A DNA stretch of 64,000 bases, taken from assembly GCA_021029095.1 (NCBI GenBank), contig JAJOHG010000038.1, positions 239,074-303,073 of the forward strand. Direction: 5' to 3'. Both the position numbers and the translations under genes were made by a program. Position 1 is the stretch's first letter; the number at the start of each line of letters is the position of its first letter. Below, one piece after another: positions 50,272 through 61,605 of the stretch. The notes beneath the pieces were generated by a model that ran no database searches, was not told where the DNA came from, and worked only from the letters and a program-made list of their open reading frames with translations. The DNA comes from Phellopilus nigrolimitatus. Lineage: Eukaryota; Basidiomycota; Agaricomycetes; Hymenochaetales; Hymenochaetaceae.

Positions 50272-52589
50272 GACGTACCAGGAGTGTTACCAATTTGCAT
50301 AGATCGAACAGTCGAACAGGAGAAAGACCCGACTAAGAACCCCAGAAAAACCAGAAGCTGCAGGGAGGAAAGCTAGAAGATATCGGGTTCACAACGAAGC
50401 ATTAGACCTGAGTACCGTAGAGTTGTCCGCGAGTCTTTGACAGCACTGTAGATACTGGTCAGCGTGAAGTTTTCGCGTCGAGCCGATACGCACGTGTAGT
50501 GTAAAGCCGAGGGCGAACGGCCGAGATGCCGATTTTCATGCTCACCGGCGATTGAAGACCCACTAAATGGTATTTCATTCTCGCCTTCGCGTTTCATACG
50601 ACGCCGCGCCATCCCGACTTTCGGGATCATTTGCATGCAATAGTTGTGGCCTTCTAATGCAAATTGAACTGTCTCTCCTGAAGGTCTTGAGCAGTAAAGT
50701 GTCTTAGTCCTCCCGTAAGCCTCGACACAGTAAGTAATACTGTAGCAGTGTGCGTTCCAAATCACTGAGCATAGAAAGAAGTGAATCAATTTTAAGTTGA
50801 GTCCATCGCTTACTTTCGTGAAACTTTGTTCTCACCAGTATGTGTGCAGTTGGCAATCGCGACGTCGATGCCATGGACATTTCCAATAGAGTTTACGAGA
50901 GCCTGATTTAGCTAGCTGTTGCCTGTGCAGGGAGGGGCTTGCATTGACTCTCCGTTTTTGCCGTGAGAGAGAGAATTCGTCCAAGTACCGACTAGGACAC
51001 GCGTGCCAATTCAGCGTTCGGAGATATTCAGATATACCGAAAAGACGATATCTACAGTAAGAAAGTGCGGAGTTAAGTTGTCAGCTGAAATGTACTCAGT
51101 CGCTAAAACATTTGGCATCTCTAACCTCTTCATACATCGGACTACCACGAGTCTGCTTGTGGTCAGAGAATCATGCAAGAGACGAAAAGGTTATTTCATT
51201 TTCAACCGTCTTCAGTAATGTTTGGCCCATCCAAGGAGCATGGGCCTACGTAAACACAAATGCTCGATGACACGGAAGAGTGGACCTGATATCCTCACCT
51301 GAGCAGAACGAAATATCATAAATTATCGAATACTTCAACTTTTATTGAACAGGAAAGGAAAATCGCACATATCATACCACTATAACCCGGAGAGGTTTCT
51401 CGAAACCCCAGACAAATGGAATGAAGTGCCTTGCGAGGGGCCCATTAAAAGAGGCCACTACGGGACCACCACGATGTCAGATAGAGCAGTTGGAACAGGA
51501 GAGGCCCCAAGGCCGGAATAAGATGAATTCGTTCCCAAGCAAGCGCTCGAGGTCCTTGGTTGGAATTCTTGAGTGAATTACGACCACATCTGACATACAA
51601 CGTGAAAATCCTCACTTGCGTCTCTTCACAGTTCTTCTCGATACGGACCAGGTCATGGATGGTAAAGATGTATTCGCGCAAGTCTGTGCCTTGACTAGGA
51701 TGCTGTTCTACTCATCGTTCGTGGCGTCGAAAATCGAGTTCGAGTCTCTACTCATGAATCTTAAGAAATGTAACGCTCGCTTCATAGCTTGAAAATGTAG
51801 TGCTCACCGTCTTGAGACTTCAGAGTTGCACACAAATTGCGTCATGAGGAGAAAATGAAATAGAAATGCCTCTGATTCATGCACGTATTCAGAGTGCTTG
51901 GTAGCCGTGACTCAAGACTGCGCGTCGTTTCCGATCAGGGACAGGATGAAAGCGCACCGTCCAGCTCAGCCAAGCGGCTTACTTTGCATTAACGTTATAT
52001 ATACTCCATTATCGGCTCCTCCAAATCCTGTCCTTCCGCGAATTAGCCTACTTCCTGTCCCGATAGGAAGATAGCGATATTACCAATTTATGCGGTATCT
52101 ATCGAAGAGCAATGACAGTGTTCCAGAATCCACAAGACTTTGATGAGCACATCTCGACGAGACCAGTCATCTTGAGTTAGGAGCGAAGTCATGGTTTATC
52201 ATGGCTGACGACGTCCGCAGCAGCTATGACGAAGTACGTACGGTACCGGTTCAACTTCTGGATCAATAGGTCCTTTTGGATTTATTGTAGTGTCATGAAT
52301 CCGGGAGTGCAAGGATAGTATATGACTATAATTGCAATAAGCCTATGAGATGATTGGGAAGAGGAGGATTGAGTAGCATACGTCATTTCGGCGGCTTATC
52401 GCTATGCAAAATGCTAAAGGAGCTTTTCTTTCTTTGTAAATTTGGTTACTCTCCAAAGTGCAGTAGAATGTGTAAGCTGCAAAAAATAGCAGATTCAACA
52501 AATGGCAACTCACATCAGTCATTTGCTACGATTAAGATACCCGCAAACATCGCGAGCCCACTGTTTCTAATCTACCAGTAAGTAGGCTC

Positions 52590-53530
52590 CGTCGAAGAGC
52601 TGCAGCAGACTTGTATCAATTGTAAATAGGCAATGACCACCTCATTGTAAGTCTCGTAACACTTTTTTGCAAAATGCCGAGTACTCCTCATCTGCCCACG
52701 CACGCATTGACGACTGTCCAGTAGTCGCGGGATGCTGCGCGAGCACAGTCGCGTTTGCTGGTCAAAGGAGGTTGATGTCAAGCTCAGTAATAGCGAGTGT
52801 ATCGGGAGCTTGCCCAAGAGTAAAATGACACTGGAAGCCGATGGCGTCGACTGGGACGCCGTCTTCTAGGAACGAGGAGACAACGCTGAAGAGCGCATCT
52901 GAATTGGCGTTTATCCCCCCAGCGCCGTAAGCATTTATTCTGGAAGTGCAAACCCGCTATGAGTTGATCCATCGGCCGATTAGGGTAGAAGTAGAAACCC
53001 GTACTAGAGCTTTGGTTGCATGTCTACGGCACGCGCATATGTAAGCCTTTTGCCATCACCTCTTCGCCGAATTTCTGTGCGCAAATATTATCTATAAAGA
53101 TTTCATTTGGGGCGTTGTCCGAGATCATGTATACGTCATCTTGTAACGGCATCTAATAGTTCGAAAGAACACAGGCGCACGATGACGTCCCACGAGTATA
53201 ACTTTCCGCGATAGTGGTCCATGACGGTGGTGATGTGGTTCTCGAGTGCTCTGTCTAGCTATGTGGCACTCAACGAGGTATTCCCTACGCAGCAACACGT
53301 GCTAACTTGGGAGAACGAACTATGCCCCACGTGAAGTTATGTCCGAGCACATCGAAGCGATCGATCTCGTCAGGCCGCGGTAAAGTTAAACAGGTTCTGC
53401 TCGGGCTCGATATCAATCCACTTCACTGCTGAGTAGAAGAGCATGTATCAGAAATAAGCCATTATGATGGAATATCGTAATACGAACTTCCATTTTCTGA
53501 AGTGAAGATCGAGAACCAGTGGAAGGAAAC
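52590..53530 (-). pseudogene. GH10 xylanase copy G3, heavily decayed
   Basis: Read on the minus strand, pieces of GH10 appear in order: the region around RGHNF (about 53350), [14 protein letters not shown] (about 53225-53180), an NAPNE segment, LTYARA (about 53040), INA.G..GI and the EDGVPVDAIGFQCHF stretch (about 52900-52815), then an ending in other frames. Frameshifts and stops run throughout and the nucleophile region is lost. Mirrors G2 in the inverted block. Confidence 0.75.
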
Positions 53531-53972
53531 ACGTACTGTCTAGCACATCGTGGTTTGTGCATCGAAAGGAGCGAAACGCACCTGGGTCGAGTGAACTGCG
53601 AAGAATAGCGGATTTAAAAAATGAGAAACCATATCAGTCACTTGCGACCATTAGGGAACCCGGAAACATCGCGGACCTATCATTTCTGATCGAGAATCAG
53701 TACGTGCCGCGGTAGGCTTGCATCTGCCATAGACAGGTTCTAATCATCATTCATCTCTTGAATGATTCGATCTTGTACACGCTCTCGTACACGTTCTTGT
53801 GCACGCGTCGAGCATTGCTCGACAACACTCAGTCTTAACCGTTTTCATTCCTCATGGAGAGGTGCAAATAGAAAGGAACATCCTGGTCACGACCATAGAG
53901 GTATTAGAACAAGTGGGTATGCATATGAATTTCTACCTGAAACCGAATACAAATACAACCTCCATATCTCTC

Positions 53973-54579
53973 CTACCACCGTTTGCCTTTATACGGACGC
54001 ACGCCCCACTTCCAGTGCAAAGCCGACACATACCACTTCGGAGGCTCCGCCTTCTTCAGGTATAGCTGTATTTTGTGGATATCTGAGTTCGTGGGACTGC
54101 CAGCCGGACGGTCATCATACGACGACATAACCGTCAGTAACCAATCACCTGGTGTCATTCCAGGGAAAGGATAGATCGCAGACAACGCAGGAACAAATGA
54201 CGTGACACCGGCTTCCTTCGCGACGAACTTGAAGACGTTTTGCCTCGTTTGCAAGTCATCCTCGCAAAGATTGCCTTCGTCGCCGATGGCATGCGCAACG
54301 AGATTGTGCTCCTTTGCCATAGAATCGACCCAATCGTAGGTAACGATATAGCCCAGGTACATTTTCGGAGGCTGGTAATATCGATTGCGTTTGGGTAGGA
54401 GGCCGTACGGAAGCTTCGTCAGAGGAAGCATGTCCATAGCCGCATCGGCATCCTAATCAAAACTGTTAACGTCGACCGACGAAAGAGACTGGATTCACAC
54501 TTACTCGAAGACCAATAGATCCAGCTTTGGGCGGAAGGAGGCATGCGGGAACACGATTCTCAGGTGTGGGATTTGACAT
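53973..54579 (-). CDS. Unknown family H, copy 3
   Basis: Not recognised. Exons 54505-54579 and 53973-54452 (52-nt phase-0 intron) give 184 aa. Intact, with GLLPKRNRYYQPPK, DWVDSMAKEHNLVA, TRQNVFKFVAKEAG and AEPPKWYVSALHWKWG. Mirror counterpart of H2 by position, but its ending (RPYKGKRW) is like H1 and H4. Confidence 0.75.
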
Positions 54580-54689
54580 GGTCGACGTCGTGGACGAAGT
54601 TGAAGCGAGTGCGTGGTATAAAAACGGCTCAGCGTCACGTAATCAAGGTTGAAAAAAAGAAGACTCGGTGATTGCCGTGAATAACCCTT

Positions 54690-55125
54690 TTGTACTCGTC
54701 TTCTTGCCGCTTTTGTTCATGTACCCTACAGTGTGTTCTGATATGTTCTAATACTCCTATTAGCTCTTCCCGTCGAAGTGGCTGACTGACTTGCTAGGAT
54801 CCAAATGATGCCTCTTTTCAACAAGCTGTCGCTTGTGAAAGCTTTTGTTCATGCACCCTACAACGTGTTCTGATAATATGTTCTAATGCTTCTACTGTCT
54901 CTTCCCGTGGCTGACTGACTTGCCATGACTCGTGTCGCCGCGTGGGTTGTGACGCTGCCCCGACCGGACATATTGTCGTCGTTCCCTCTAAACGTTGCTT
55001 CTTTACAGCAAGAACTTTATTGTCGCTTGTGAAAGCTTTTGTTCATGTACCCTACAACGTGTTCTGACATGTTCTGATATGTTCTAATGCTTCTAGTGGC
55101 TGATTGACTTGCCATGACTCGTGTC
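54690..55125. repeat. Imperfect tandem repeat between H3 and P2
   Basis: Reverse-orientation counterpart of 34640-35110, with three copies of the CGCTTGTGAAAGCTTTTGTT..GTACCCTACA unit and GTTCTGATATGTTC runs. Separates the divergent genes H3 and P2. Confidence 0.8.
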
Positions 55126-55217
55126 ACCGCGTGGCTGGTGGCTCGGGGATGTGATCGGTTCTTGATATACATATATATACGTGATGTACGAATTTTGTTT
55201 CTTCCCACTTCCCAGTC

Positions 55218-55561
55218 ATGTCTGAGCCTCGTCTTGAAGAGCCAAACGCTTCGAAGCAGGATCTTCAAATTCACTTTGAGGACGTTTTATTTGCGACTCA
55301 CGAAGCCTTCCAGAGCGACTTTCGCGAATCCCCATGGTACACAGTTTGGGGAGAAATCTACGCGTACCGAAGCAAGTTGTTTACAACTAGAAAACAACGC
55401 GTAACTGTTGGGGCTCAATGCGAGCTTGAGAAGATGGTCATAGAGCCACCAGGTACGTTAATCGCTTCCACTGTTTGGCGTTTAAACTCATGTTTATGTA
55501 GGAACCATAACGAACCCCGTGCGCACCAGCAGCAGGCTCGCAGCAGCAGCAGCAGAAGCAG

Positions 55562-55598
<37 letters not shown>

Positions 55599-56505
55599 GG
55601 CAGAAGCAGCAGCAAAAGCGGCAGCAGCAAAAGCGGCAGCGGCGGTGGCGGCGGCGGCAGCAGCAGCAGCAGCAGCAGCAGAAGCAGAAGCAGCAGAATC
55701 AGCAGAAGCAGAAGCAGAAGCAGAAGCAGAAGCAGAAGCAGAAGCAACGACAGGAATTAGTGCTCTGCGCATGCGGTCCACAGGCTCAGCTCCAGGTCGT
55801 CATCCAGAGCTTCCAGATACGTCTCGTCCTGTTGGGTTTCCGCCCACAGATGAGATCGCGCCAATCATGCCAGTCGAGTCGGAGCCAGATGGAACAAGAC
55901 CGTTGGAGTTCGCCTTTTTCCAACACAAAGCAGAAGAAAGTATGACTACTGAAGGCACATCAGTAGCTATCTCTGTAGATGAAGTCGAATTCCGCGACAC
56001 TCGACGAATACCAGACCATGTCGGTTTCCTGCGCAGGGGAGGCGATTATCATCCCTTGTTTATTGGGGAAGCAAAAGCTCTTCGTTCGGACTCGTTTATG
56101 ATTTCTCAATCTGACTACGGCGAACGCTCGCGATGGCAGGCTACTAATGCAATTGAAGAAGCGATGGAAGATCAGGTTATTCAGCAGGTCACCCACGCTT
56201 TCTCCCAGTTCAAAAGGGTTTCGAGCTTCAAAATGCTTCACGTGTTTGTGACATGTGGTGCTTTCTTCCAGATTCGCTTTTTCCGCCGCGCAGGTGGTGC
56301 TCCAGGACAACCTCTAACAGTCACAAAAGTCCCAATTGAAAGCCCAATCAATGGTACTCGCTGTCTGTTTGAACTCGATTCCAATGGGAAGGAAGTGGGT
56401 TTCAGTCAGGACTTCCTACGTGCATGGGAAAAGATTGCGATTGCATGGGATTTGGAGAGAAGCTCCCAACTGATGTCTGTGGGCACGCAGTTTCCCGAAG
56501 TATAA
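55218..56505 (+). CDS. P2: PD-(D/E)XK nuclease-like protein with poly-Ala tract
   Basis: Two exons, 55218-55452 and 55502-56505, give 412 aa without stops. Residues 1-78 are a conserved N-terminal domain (DLQIHFEDVLFATHEAFQSD, PWYTVWGEIYAYRSKLF). About residues 92-160 are nearly pure Ala with Glu and Lys, encoded by CAG-phase GCA/GAA triplets (55540-55745). The core has RIPDHVGFL (Asp about 250) and FIGEAKAL (Glu 268, Lys 270), the D...ExK spacing of PD-(D/E)XK folds, then QQVTHAFSQFKR, FVTCGAFFQIRFFR and SQDFLRAWEKIAIAWD. Fungal proteins with this signature are often of unknown function; DNA cleavage is inferred from the motif only. Intact, in contrast to P1. Divergent from H3. Confidence 0.75.
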
Positions 56506-56778
56506 TCTGATATGTTCTGCACTATTTCCTGCTCCCACATGCCCCTTGTTCCCGTCACCTAAACCACTTAGCTGTGTAGGAAATGTCGATCTGTTCTGCG
56601 CAAGTTATACCAGACACATTATAAGTAGGATGCGGAAGAAAACGTCGATAATGTATCTTGTAGCACAAAGATGAGCGATTGACTTTTAGACGTGACTACG
56701 CAAATTATGCATACAATAGTGGAGCCTCTCCCATAGCCAATCCCTGCCTAGGATCCGTGCAGATTCCATGCTGAGAGG

Positions 56779-57640
56779 TTATAAATGGGAAGTCGCCTTC
56801 GGTATTACAAGAGGGCTCGCGTGCGCTTCATACTCCCGCAACTGGAGGACCACACGATGCCGACGCAAATAGAGGAACGTAGCGAAGCCAATTGTGCAGA
56901 TACCGACGACGCCACCTAAAAGAACGCCTATCTTTTGCTTGTTTGAAAAGATGGAAAATTCCTCGGCACGCGCATATGTAAGCGCCCATGTTATCTTGTT
57001 ACATTTGGCGCGTTGGCACAGACGCACGATGCCATCCCACGAGTAAAGTGTTCCGTGAAAGTGGTCCATGACGGTGATGATGTGGTTCTCGAGTGCTCTG
57101 TCCAGCTCTGTGGCACTCAGCGAGGTATTGACCCACGTCGGAAGCTGCACTTCCCCTACGCAGCTATATCAGAGGCGCAACACATGCTGGCTTGGCAGAA
57201 TCAGCTACGCACCACATGAAGTTATGCCCGCGCACGTCTGCATCGACGGTCTCCGCGAAGCGAACGATCTCGTCAGCCGCGGTAAAGTTAAACAGATTTT
57301 GCTCGGGCTCGATGTTGATCCACTTCACTGCAGAGTCGAAGGGTATGTCTTAGAAATAAGCCATTATGATGGAATGTCGTACGGACTTTCATTTTCCGGA
57401 GTGAAAATCGAGAACACGGAAGCACATGATAACTAGTCTGTCGTTATTCGCGCATCGAAAGGAACGAAACACGCCTTGGACGAGATCAATCTCGTATTGC
57501 TCACATCGTGAAATAGGTATGTGATATTCTTCGTTGCACCGAAAAACGAGGCAAGGTCGTGCAGAATTATACGTCGGACGGGAAAGACAAAACATAGCAT
57601 GCGTATTTCTCGATCTCATAAATCGAGTCATTTTTCAAGA
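56779..57640 (-). pseudogene. G4/T: GH10 fragment fused to a transmembrane tail
   Basis: On the minus strand the 5' part (57640-57370) is a frameshifted GH10 N-terminus without the signal peptide, followed by exon 3-4 material. From 57150 a continuous frame reads QLPTWVNTSLSATELDRA, YSWDGI, through what is an intron in G1, then WALTYARA, and directly into a membrane helix, IGVLLGGVVGICTIGFATFL with YLRRHRV after it, and LQLREYEAH. The deletion removed the catalytic Glu, the rest of GH10 and the T ectodomain. A 124-codon chimeric ORF remains; whether it is expressed is unknown. Confidence 0.7.
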
Positions 57641-58037
57641 TACAATAGTGAGTGAACTGCGGAGAATAGCGGATTTTGAATGAGAAATCACATCAATTAC
57701 CTGCGACGATTGAGAAACCCGGAAACATCGCGAGCCTGTTATTTCTGATTAATTATTAGTACGTGCCATAGACGAGCTGCAGTAGGCTTTCAACTGCCGC
57801 AGATAAGAGATGATCACCCCACATCTTTTGTATATGACTCGCATCTTGTATTGGCGAACATCGAGTAGTGCTCGAAAAGCCTCAGTTCCATCTGTCATAA
57901 GTCTTAACCAGTATTATTCATCAGAGGTGCAAGTAGAAGAGAACATCCTAGATTCGAGACTGAAAGCATTAGAACAAATGGCTATGCATATGAGTTTCTA
58001 CCTGAAACCGAATACAAATACAACCTCCATAGTTCTC

Positions 58038-58645
58038 CTACCACCGTTTGCCTCTGTACGGACGCACGCCCCACTTCCAGTGTAAAGCCGACAAATACCA
58101 CTTCGGAGGCTCCGCCTTCTTCAGGTATAGCTGCAGCTTGTCGATATCTGCATCCGTGGGATTGCCAGCCGGCTTGTCACCGTACGACGACATAAGCGTC
58201 AGTAGCCAGTCGTCTGGCATCATTTCAGGAAAAGGACAGATTGCAGACATCGCAGGGACGAATGACGTGACCCCGGCTTCCTTCGCGACGAACTTCAAGA
58301 CGTTTTGCCTCGTTTGCAAGTAATCCCCGCACAGATTGCCTTCGTCGTTGATTCCTTGCGCAACGAGATTGTGCTCCTTTGCCATAGAATCGACCCAGTC
58401 GTTGTTAACAGTATAACCCAAGAGCATTTTCGGAGGCTGGTAATATCGATTGCGTTTGGGCAAGAGGCCGCGCGGAAGCGTCTTCAGAGGAAGCGTGTCC
58501 ATAGCCGCCTGAATGTCCTATTCAAAAACGGTGAATGTCGACCGACGAAAGATATTGGATTCACACTTACTCTAACACCAACAGATTTTCCTTTGGGTGG
58601 AAGGAGGCATTCGGGAACACGACCCTCAGGTGTGGGATTTGACAT
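58038..58645 (-). CDS. Unknown family H, copy 4
   Basis: Not recognised. Exons 58571-58645 and 58038-58517 (53-nt intron, phase 0) give 184 aa. The most diverged copy: first exon ends KGKSVGVR, second has DIQAAMDTLP, KMLLGYTVNNDW and SSYGDKPAGNP. The frame and both splice sites are intact despite the changes, suggesting selection. Mirror counterpart of H1. Confidence 0.75.
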
Positions 58646-58829
58646 GGTGGACGTCGTGGACGAAGTTGAAGCGAGTGGTATAGAAAAGGCTTAGCGTGAT
58701 GCAATCACGTAATTACCGTGAATAACCATTTGTTCTCACGGCTCTTTCCGCTGATTGACTTGCCATGACTTGTGGCTTGACGATGTGATCTATCCTGTCG
58801 CATCCGCGCCAACGCTTGTTGGCATCCGA

Positions 58830-59130
58830 AAGCAAATCCATAATGTGCCGTGCAGATCTCCTCTTAAGCACCGCGACTGCTAAATCCACATCAAGTCCCA
58901 GAATCTGCCGGAACCACCTTTAATCCACGCGCTAGATGTCTGTCACTGCGTCAGAGACAGCTGCAGACACATCTTTCGCACTCTCCAATAAGGTTCGCAC
59001 TGAAAAACTGATTCCATGCTGAGAGGATATAAATTGAGAATCGCTTTCGATACTACGAGAGGGGGCTCGCGTGTGCCTCCTACTCTCCCACAACTGGAAG
59101 ACGGAGTATAAGACCAAAGAGTTTAGCTTA
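58830..59130 (-). pseudogene. T2: second remnant of the T membrane-protein tail
   Basis: Minus-strand ESAKDVSAAVSDAVTD (about 58990-58945) matches ESAKDISAVISGGVTDS in T1, and the upstream bases (CATGCTGAGAGG.TATAAAT) match the region beside G4/T. The helix is not intact. Its position beyond H4 suggests the ancestral unit was tandemly repeated. Confidence 0.5.
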
Positions 59131-59928
59131 TAATATCTATACAAGATACAGAATTTTCAATCTCGAATGAAAGGTATATAGCAAAACGAGACCTATGGAA
59201 AAGCATGAATCAAATCCGAGACGTGCGGAAACTAAAAGCTCGTCTCACATTCCATTCAACTAATCCCCTTAATTTTCCTAAGGAACTCTGTGACTTTCTC
59301 GTATGCGATAGGTAATCGCGATTTGGACACACGACTAGACGGATTATGAGTTGCAGGCTTGATAACATCGGCCAGTGTCAACAACAACAACGACACACCT
59401 AGTTAAGATATCGAACAGCCGACGATATACTAAATTGAAATTGGCCCTGTACGCCCTCCGATCAAAAGCGTGCTGCGTCATTATGTTGTCAAGCACTGAT
59501 ACGTAAAGGTGCTCGGCTTCAGGGCGTGCTACGATTTGTTCGTATGCTATGACCAGGAACTCCACGAGTTTAGTGAACATATCCTTGGATAAGAAGAGAA
59601 CATCCATCCACGTATAAACCAGTATTTTGGCACCAATAAAGAAGAGTTCAGATGAGCTGCGAGGTTTGTTCTCTGCTCAGAACTAAAGTAATGAGACAAT
59701 TTAAATTAATTTAGAACAGCTTACCGAAGGTAATCAAATATTAGCTGCAGGAGGGTCCAGTTTAAGCTCTTTGAAATAGACCTTCGCTTTGAGGGTAAAT
59801 GTCGTGATCTTGAAGGCATAACTCGACCTGTCTCGATAGGCATGAAACCCGTTCGCGATGCGCAGATTCGGGTTTTGTATTCGGAAGTGGCAAAGACAGG
59901 GTAGACGTATACAGTCGTTCTACGGTAT
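59131..59928. other. Intergenic
   Basis: An 87-codon minus ORF (59344-59607) reads smoothly (KLVEFLVIAYEQIVARPEAE) and could be an extra exon or independent fragment of the gene to its right; no splice link was found. Confidence 0.4.
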
Positions 59929-60969
59929 TTATATCGACTCAATAGCTGCCTCACAAAGCAGAACTTGAAGACCATATTCATGATAAGCGCCAACGCGAGG
60001 CATCGTGTCTCCAAAGACACGGATCTACAACACGGTCGTTAGAGCATGCCCAAATCGTTATGCTTCACGCGGTCACTCACTTTGTAGCGTATTTAACCAG
60101 TATAGTGCAAGTTCTTCCTATGGTATCAGCGTCCTTTCGTCCATATCTAACAATGACAGATTCCTTGTGCACTAGTTGCTTCGAATAAGCCATGAAGCCC
60201 CCGAATGTAAACGTATCGAGCTCAAGTAAGTGGATATACTTGAGGGCGATAGACGCTAAGCTTGAATGACTATTAATATGTCAAGCTGAATATCTTTGTT
60301 AAAAAAAACATACGCATTAAACGCACCTGAGATACGGCTCAAGCTCGAGTCGAAGCTCCGCGCCTTCGTGTTCGTGTGCCCAGGATGGAGAAAGAAACGA
60401 TTTCCTACAGACTGCATACACTTCATCCTCCTCCAGGCAAAGCCGCATCTCGTCAGCGAGCGCCATAATCTTGCTGACTTCCGCATTCTCGTCTCCAAGA
60501 CGTTTAGCTTCGAATGATATGAAATGAAGAGCCAAAGACGCTCCGACGTTAACGAACATCTCGCGAACAGAACGGAAGCTGACGGTCAGATAGACTATCT
60601 CCTCCAGCGCCTCAATCTGTGTCGAGGCCGTGTAGTGTACGCTACGAATCACGCTCATGAGCTACAACATACAAATCGGAGTTCCTCTAGATAGACTCAC
60701 GACGCAAAGTACAACATCGCCCTGCAGCATCTGCGCTCGCATCTCTCCTTGTCAGCTCATCTAGTCCGACGAAGTATCCCCTATACATATCACCCTTGCT
60801 GCTAGACTCAGGTTCTCTGCAGAACGACAGAGACCGTATGCGGTTGGCGACTTTGCGCGGGTCGGCTCCTTGTCGCTTTGCATAAGCAACAAGCATGCCC
60901 CGCTCGACTGAGCTCCCCAGGTAAGTACAAGTTACCCAGCGTGCGACCGGCGCCGGTCAGGTTTGACAT
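59929..60969 (-). CDS. Unrecognised multi-exon gene
   Basis: Family not recognised. The 3' exons are well supported: 60327-60661, 60081-60260 and 59929-60024, with GT-AG introns in consistent phase. They read LMSVIRSVHYTASTQIEALE, VSFRSVREMFVNVGASLALH, LADEMRLCLEEDEVYAV, SLASIALKYIHLLELDTFTF, VIVRYGRKDADTIGR and VFGDTMPRVGAYHEYGL. The 5' part starts at an ATG near 60969 (MSNLTGAGRTLG) and includes VERGMLVAYAKRQGADPRKV, but the introns between 60969 and 60721 are unclear. Mostly helical, no signal peptide. Minus strand, 960 bp past the H4 block. Confidence 0.5.
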
Positions 60970-61605
60970 CGTCATGTTGGTCGAGTCTACGGAGAAGAAC
61001 GTGTACCGCGTCGACGCAGTGTCCGAGGCCGACATATTGCGCGCCTTCCGTTTGCATTGCATGAGTTTTCAGACATGGTTGAGCTCGATGGCGATGAGCA
61101 ACAACGGTTACCACCCCCCTCCCCATTCCGTCATGCACTGCCACTGCATGGATTTCCAAAAATCAATGTAGAATTCGTCTTTTACCTTACACAACAAAGC
61201 TACATCCAGAGAACAAAAATGGTTCACTACTAGTATAGAAGAAAAATAAAGTAGTATAAGCGACATGCAACATGCACAGATCGATGTATATGATAGGACA
61301 GCATGGATGGTGTTGGGAGTTGTGGGTTGCAGGAAACAGCGCTTGCGATAAGTGAGAAGAGGTGGATGTGAAGTCGAAGAATTGAGAGTAATGGTCAACG
61401 TAAAGAAGGCGCGAGATGAAGTGGAAACGTGAGATGTCGTGTCGAGCCAAACGGGGCACCGTCTCACCACTTCATATCGGACGCCCTTTCATGACAAGTG
61501 CCCTCGGGCGGCTCGAGCCAAAGAAACGCCTCGGAAAGAAGCGGTAGGGCATACCCGACGGTCTGCTAAACAACGCTGCCCAACCCGGAAGACACGAAAG
61601 GCATA
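60970..61605. other. Intergenic
   Basis: Between the unrecognised gene's start and the 3' end of the sugar transporter gene. Nothing supported. Confidence 0.5.

Larger units (their letters stand above)
46324..52580. other. Gene-poor segment inside the inverted repeat, right of the HMG gene
   Basis: 46.3-47.8 kb is pyrimidine-rich on the plus strand, possibly a long 3' UTR or terminator of the HMG gene. A short GACGCC repeat lies at 48250-48275. Two C20 tracts are listed separately. Minus-strand ORFs at 50373-50886 look weakly coding but have no recognised domain. Nothing else supported. Confidence 0.5.

Noticed and set aside
55415..55781. Poly-Leu and Ala/Ser ORFs on the minus strand
   Set aside because: Antisense of the CAG-type triplet repeat in P2.
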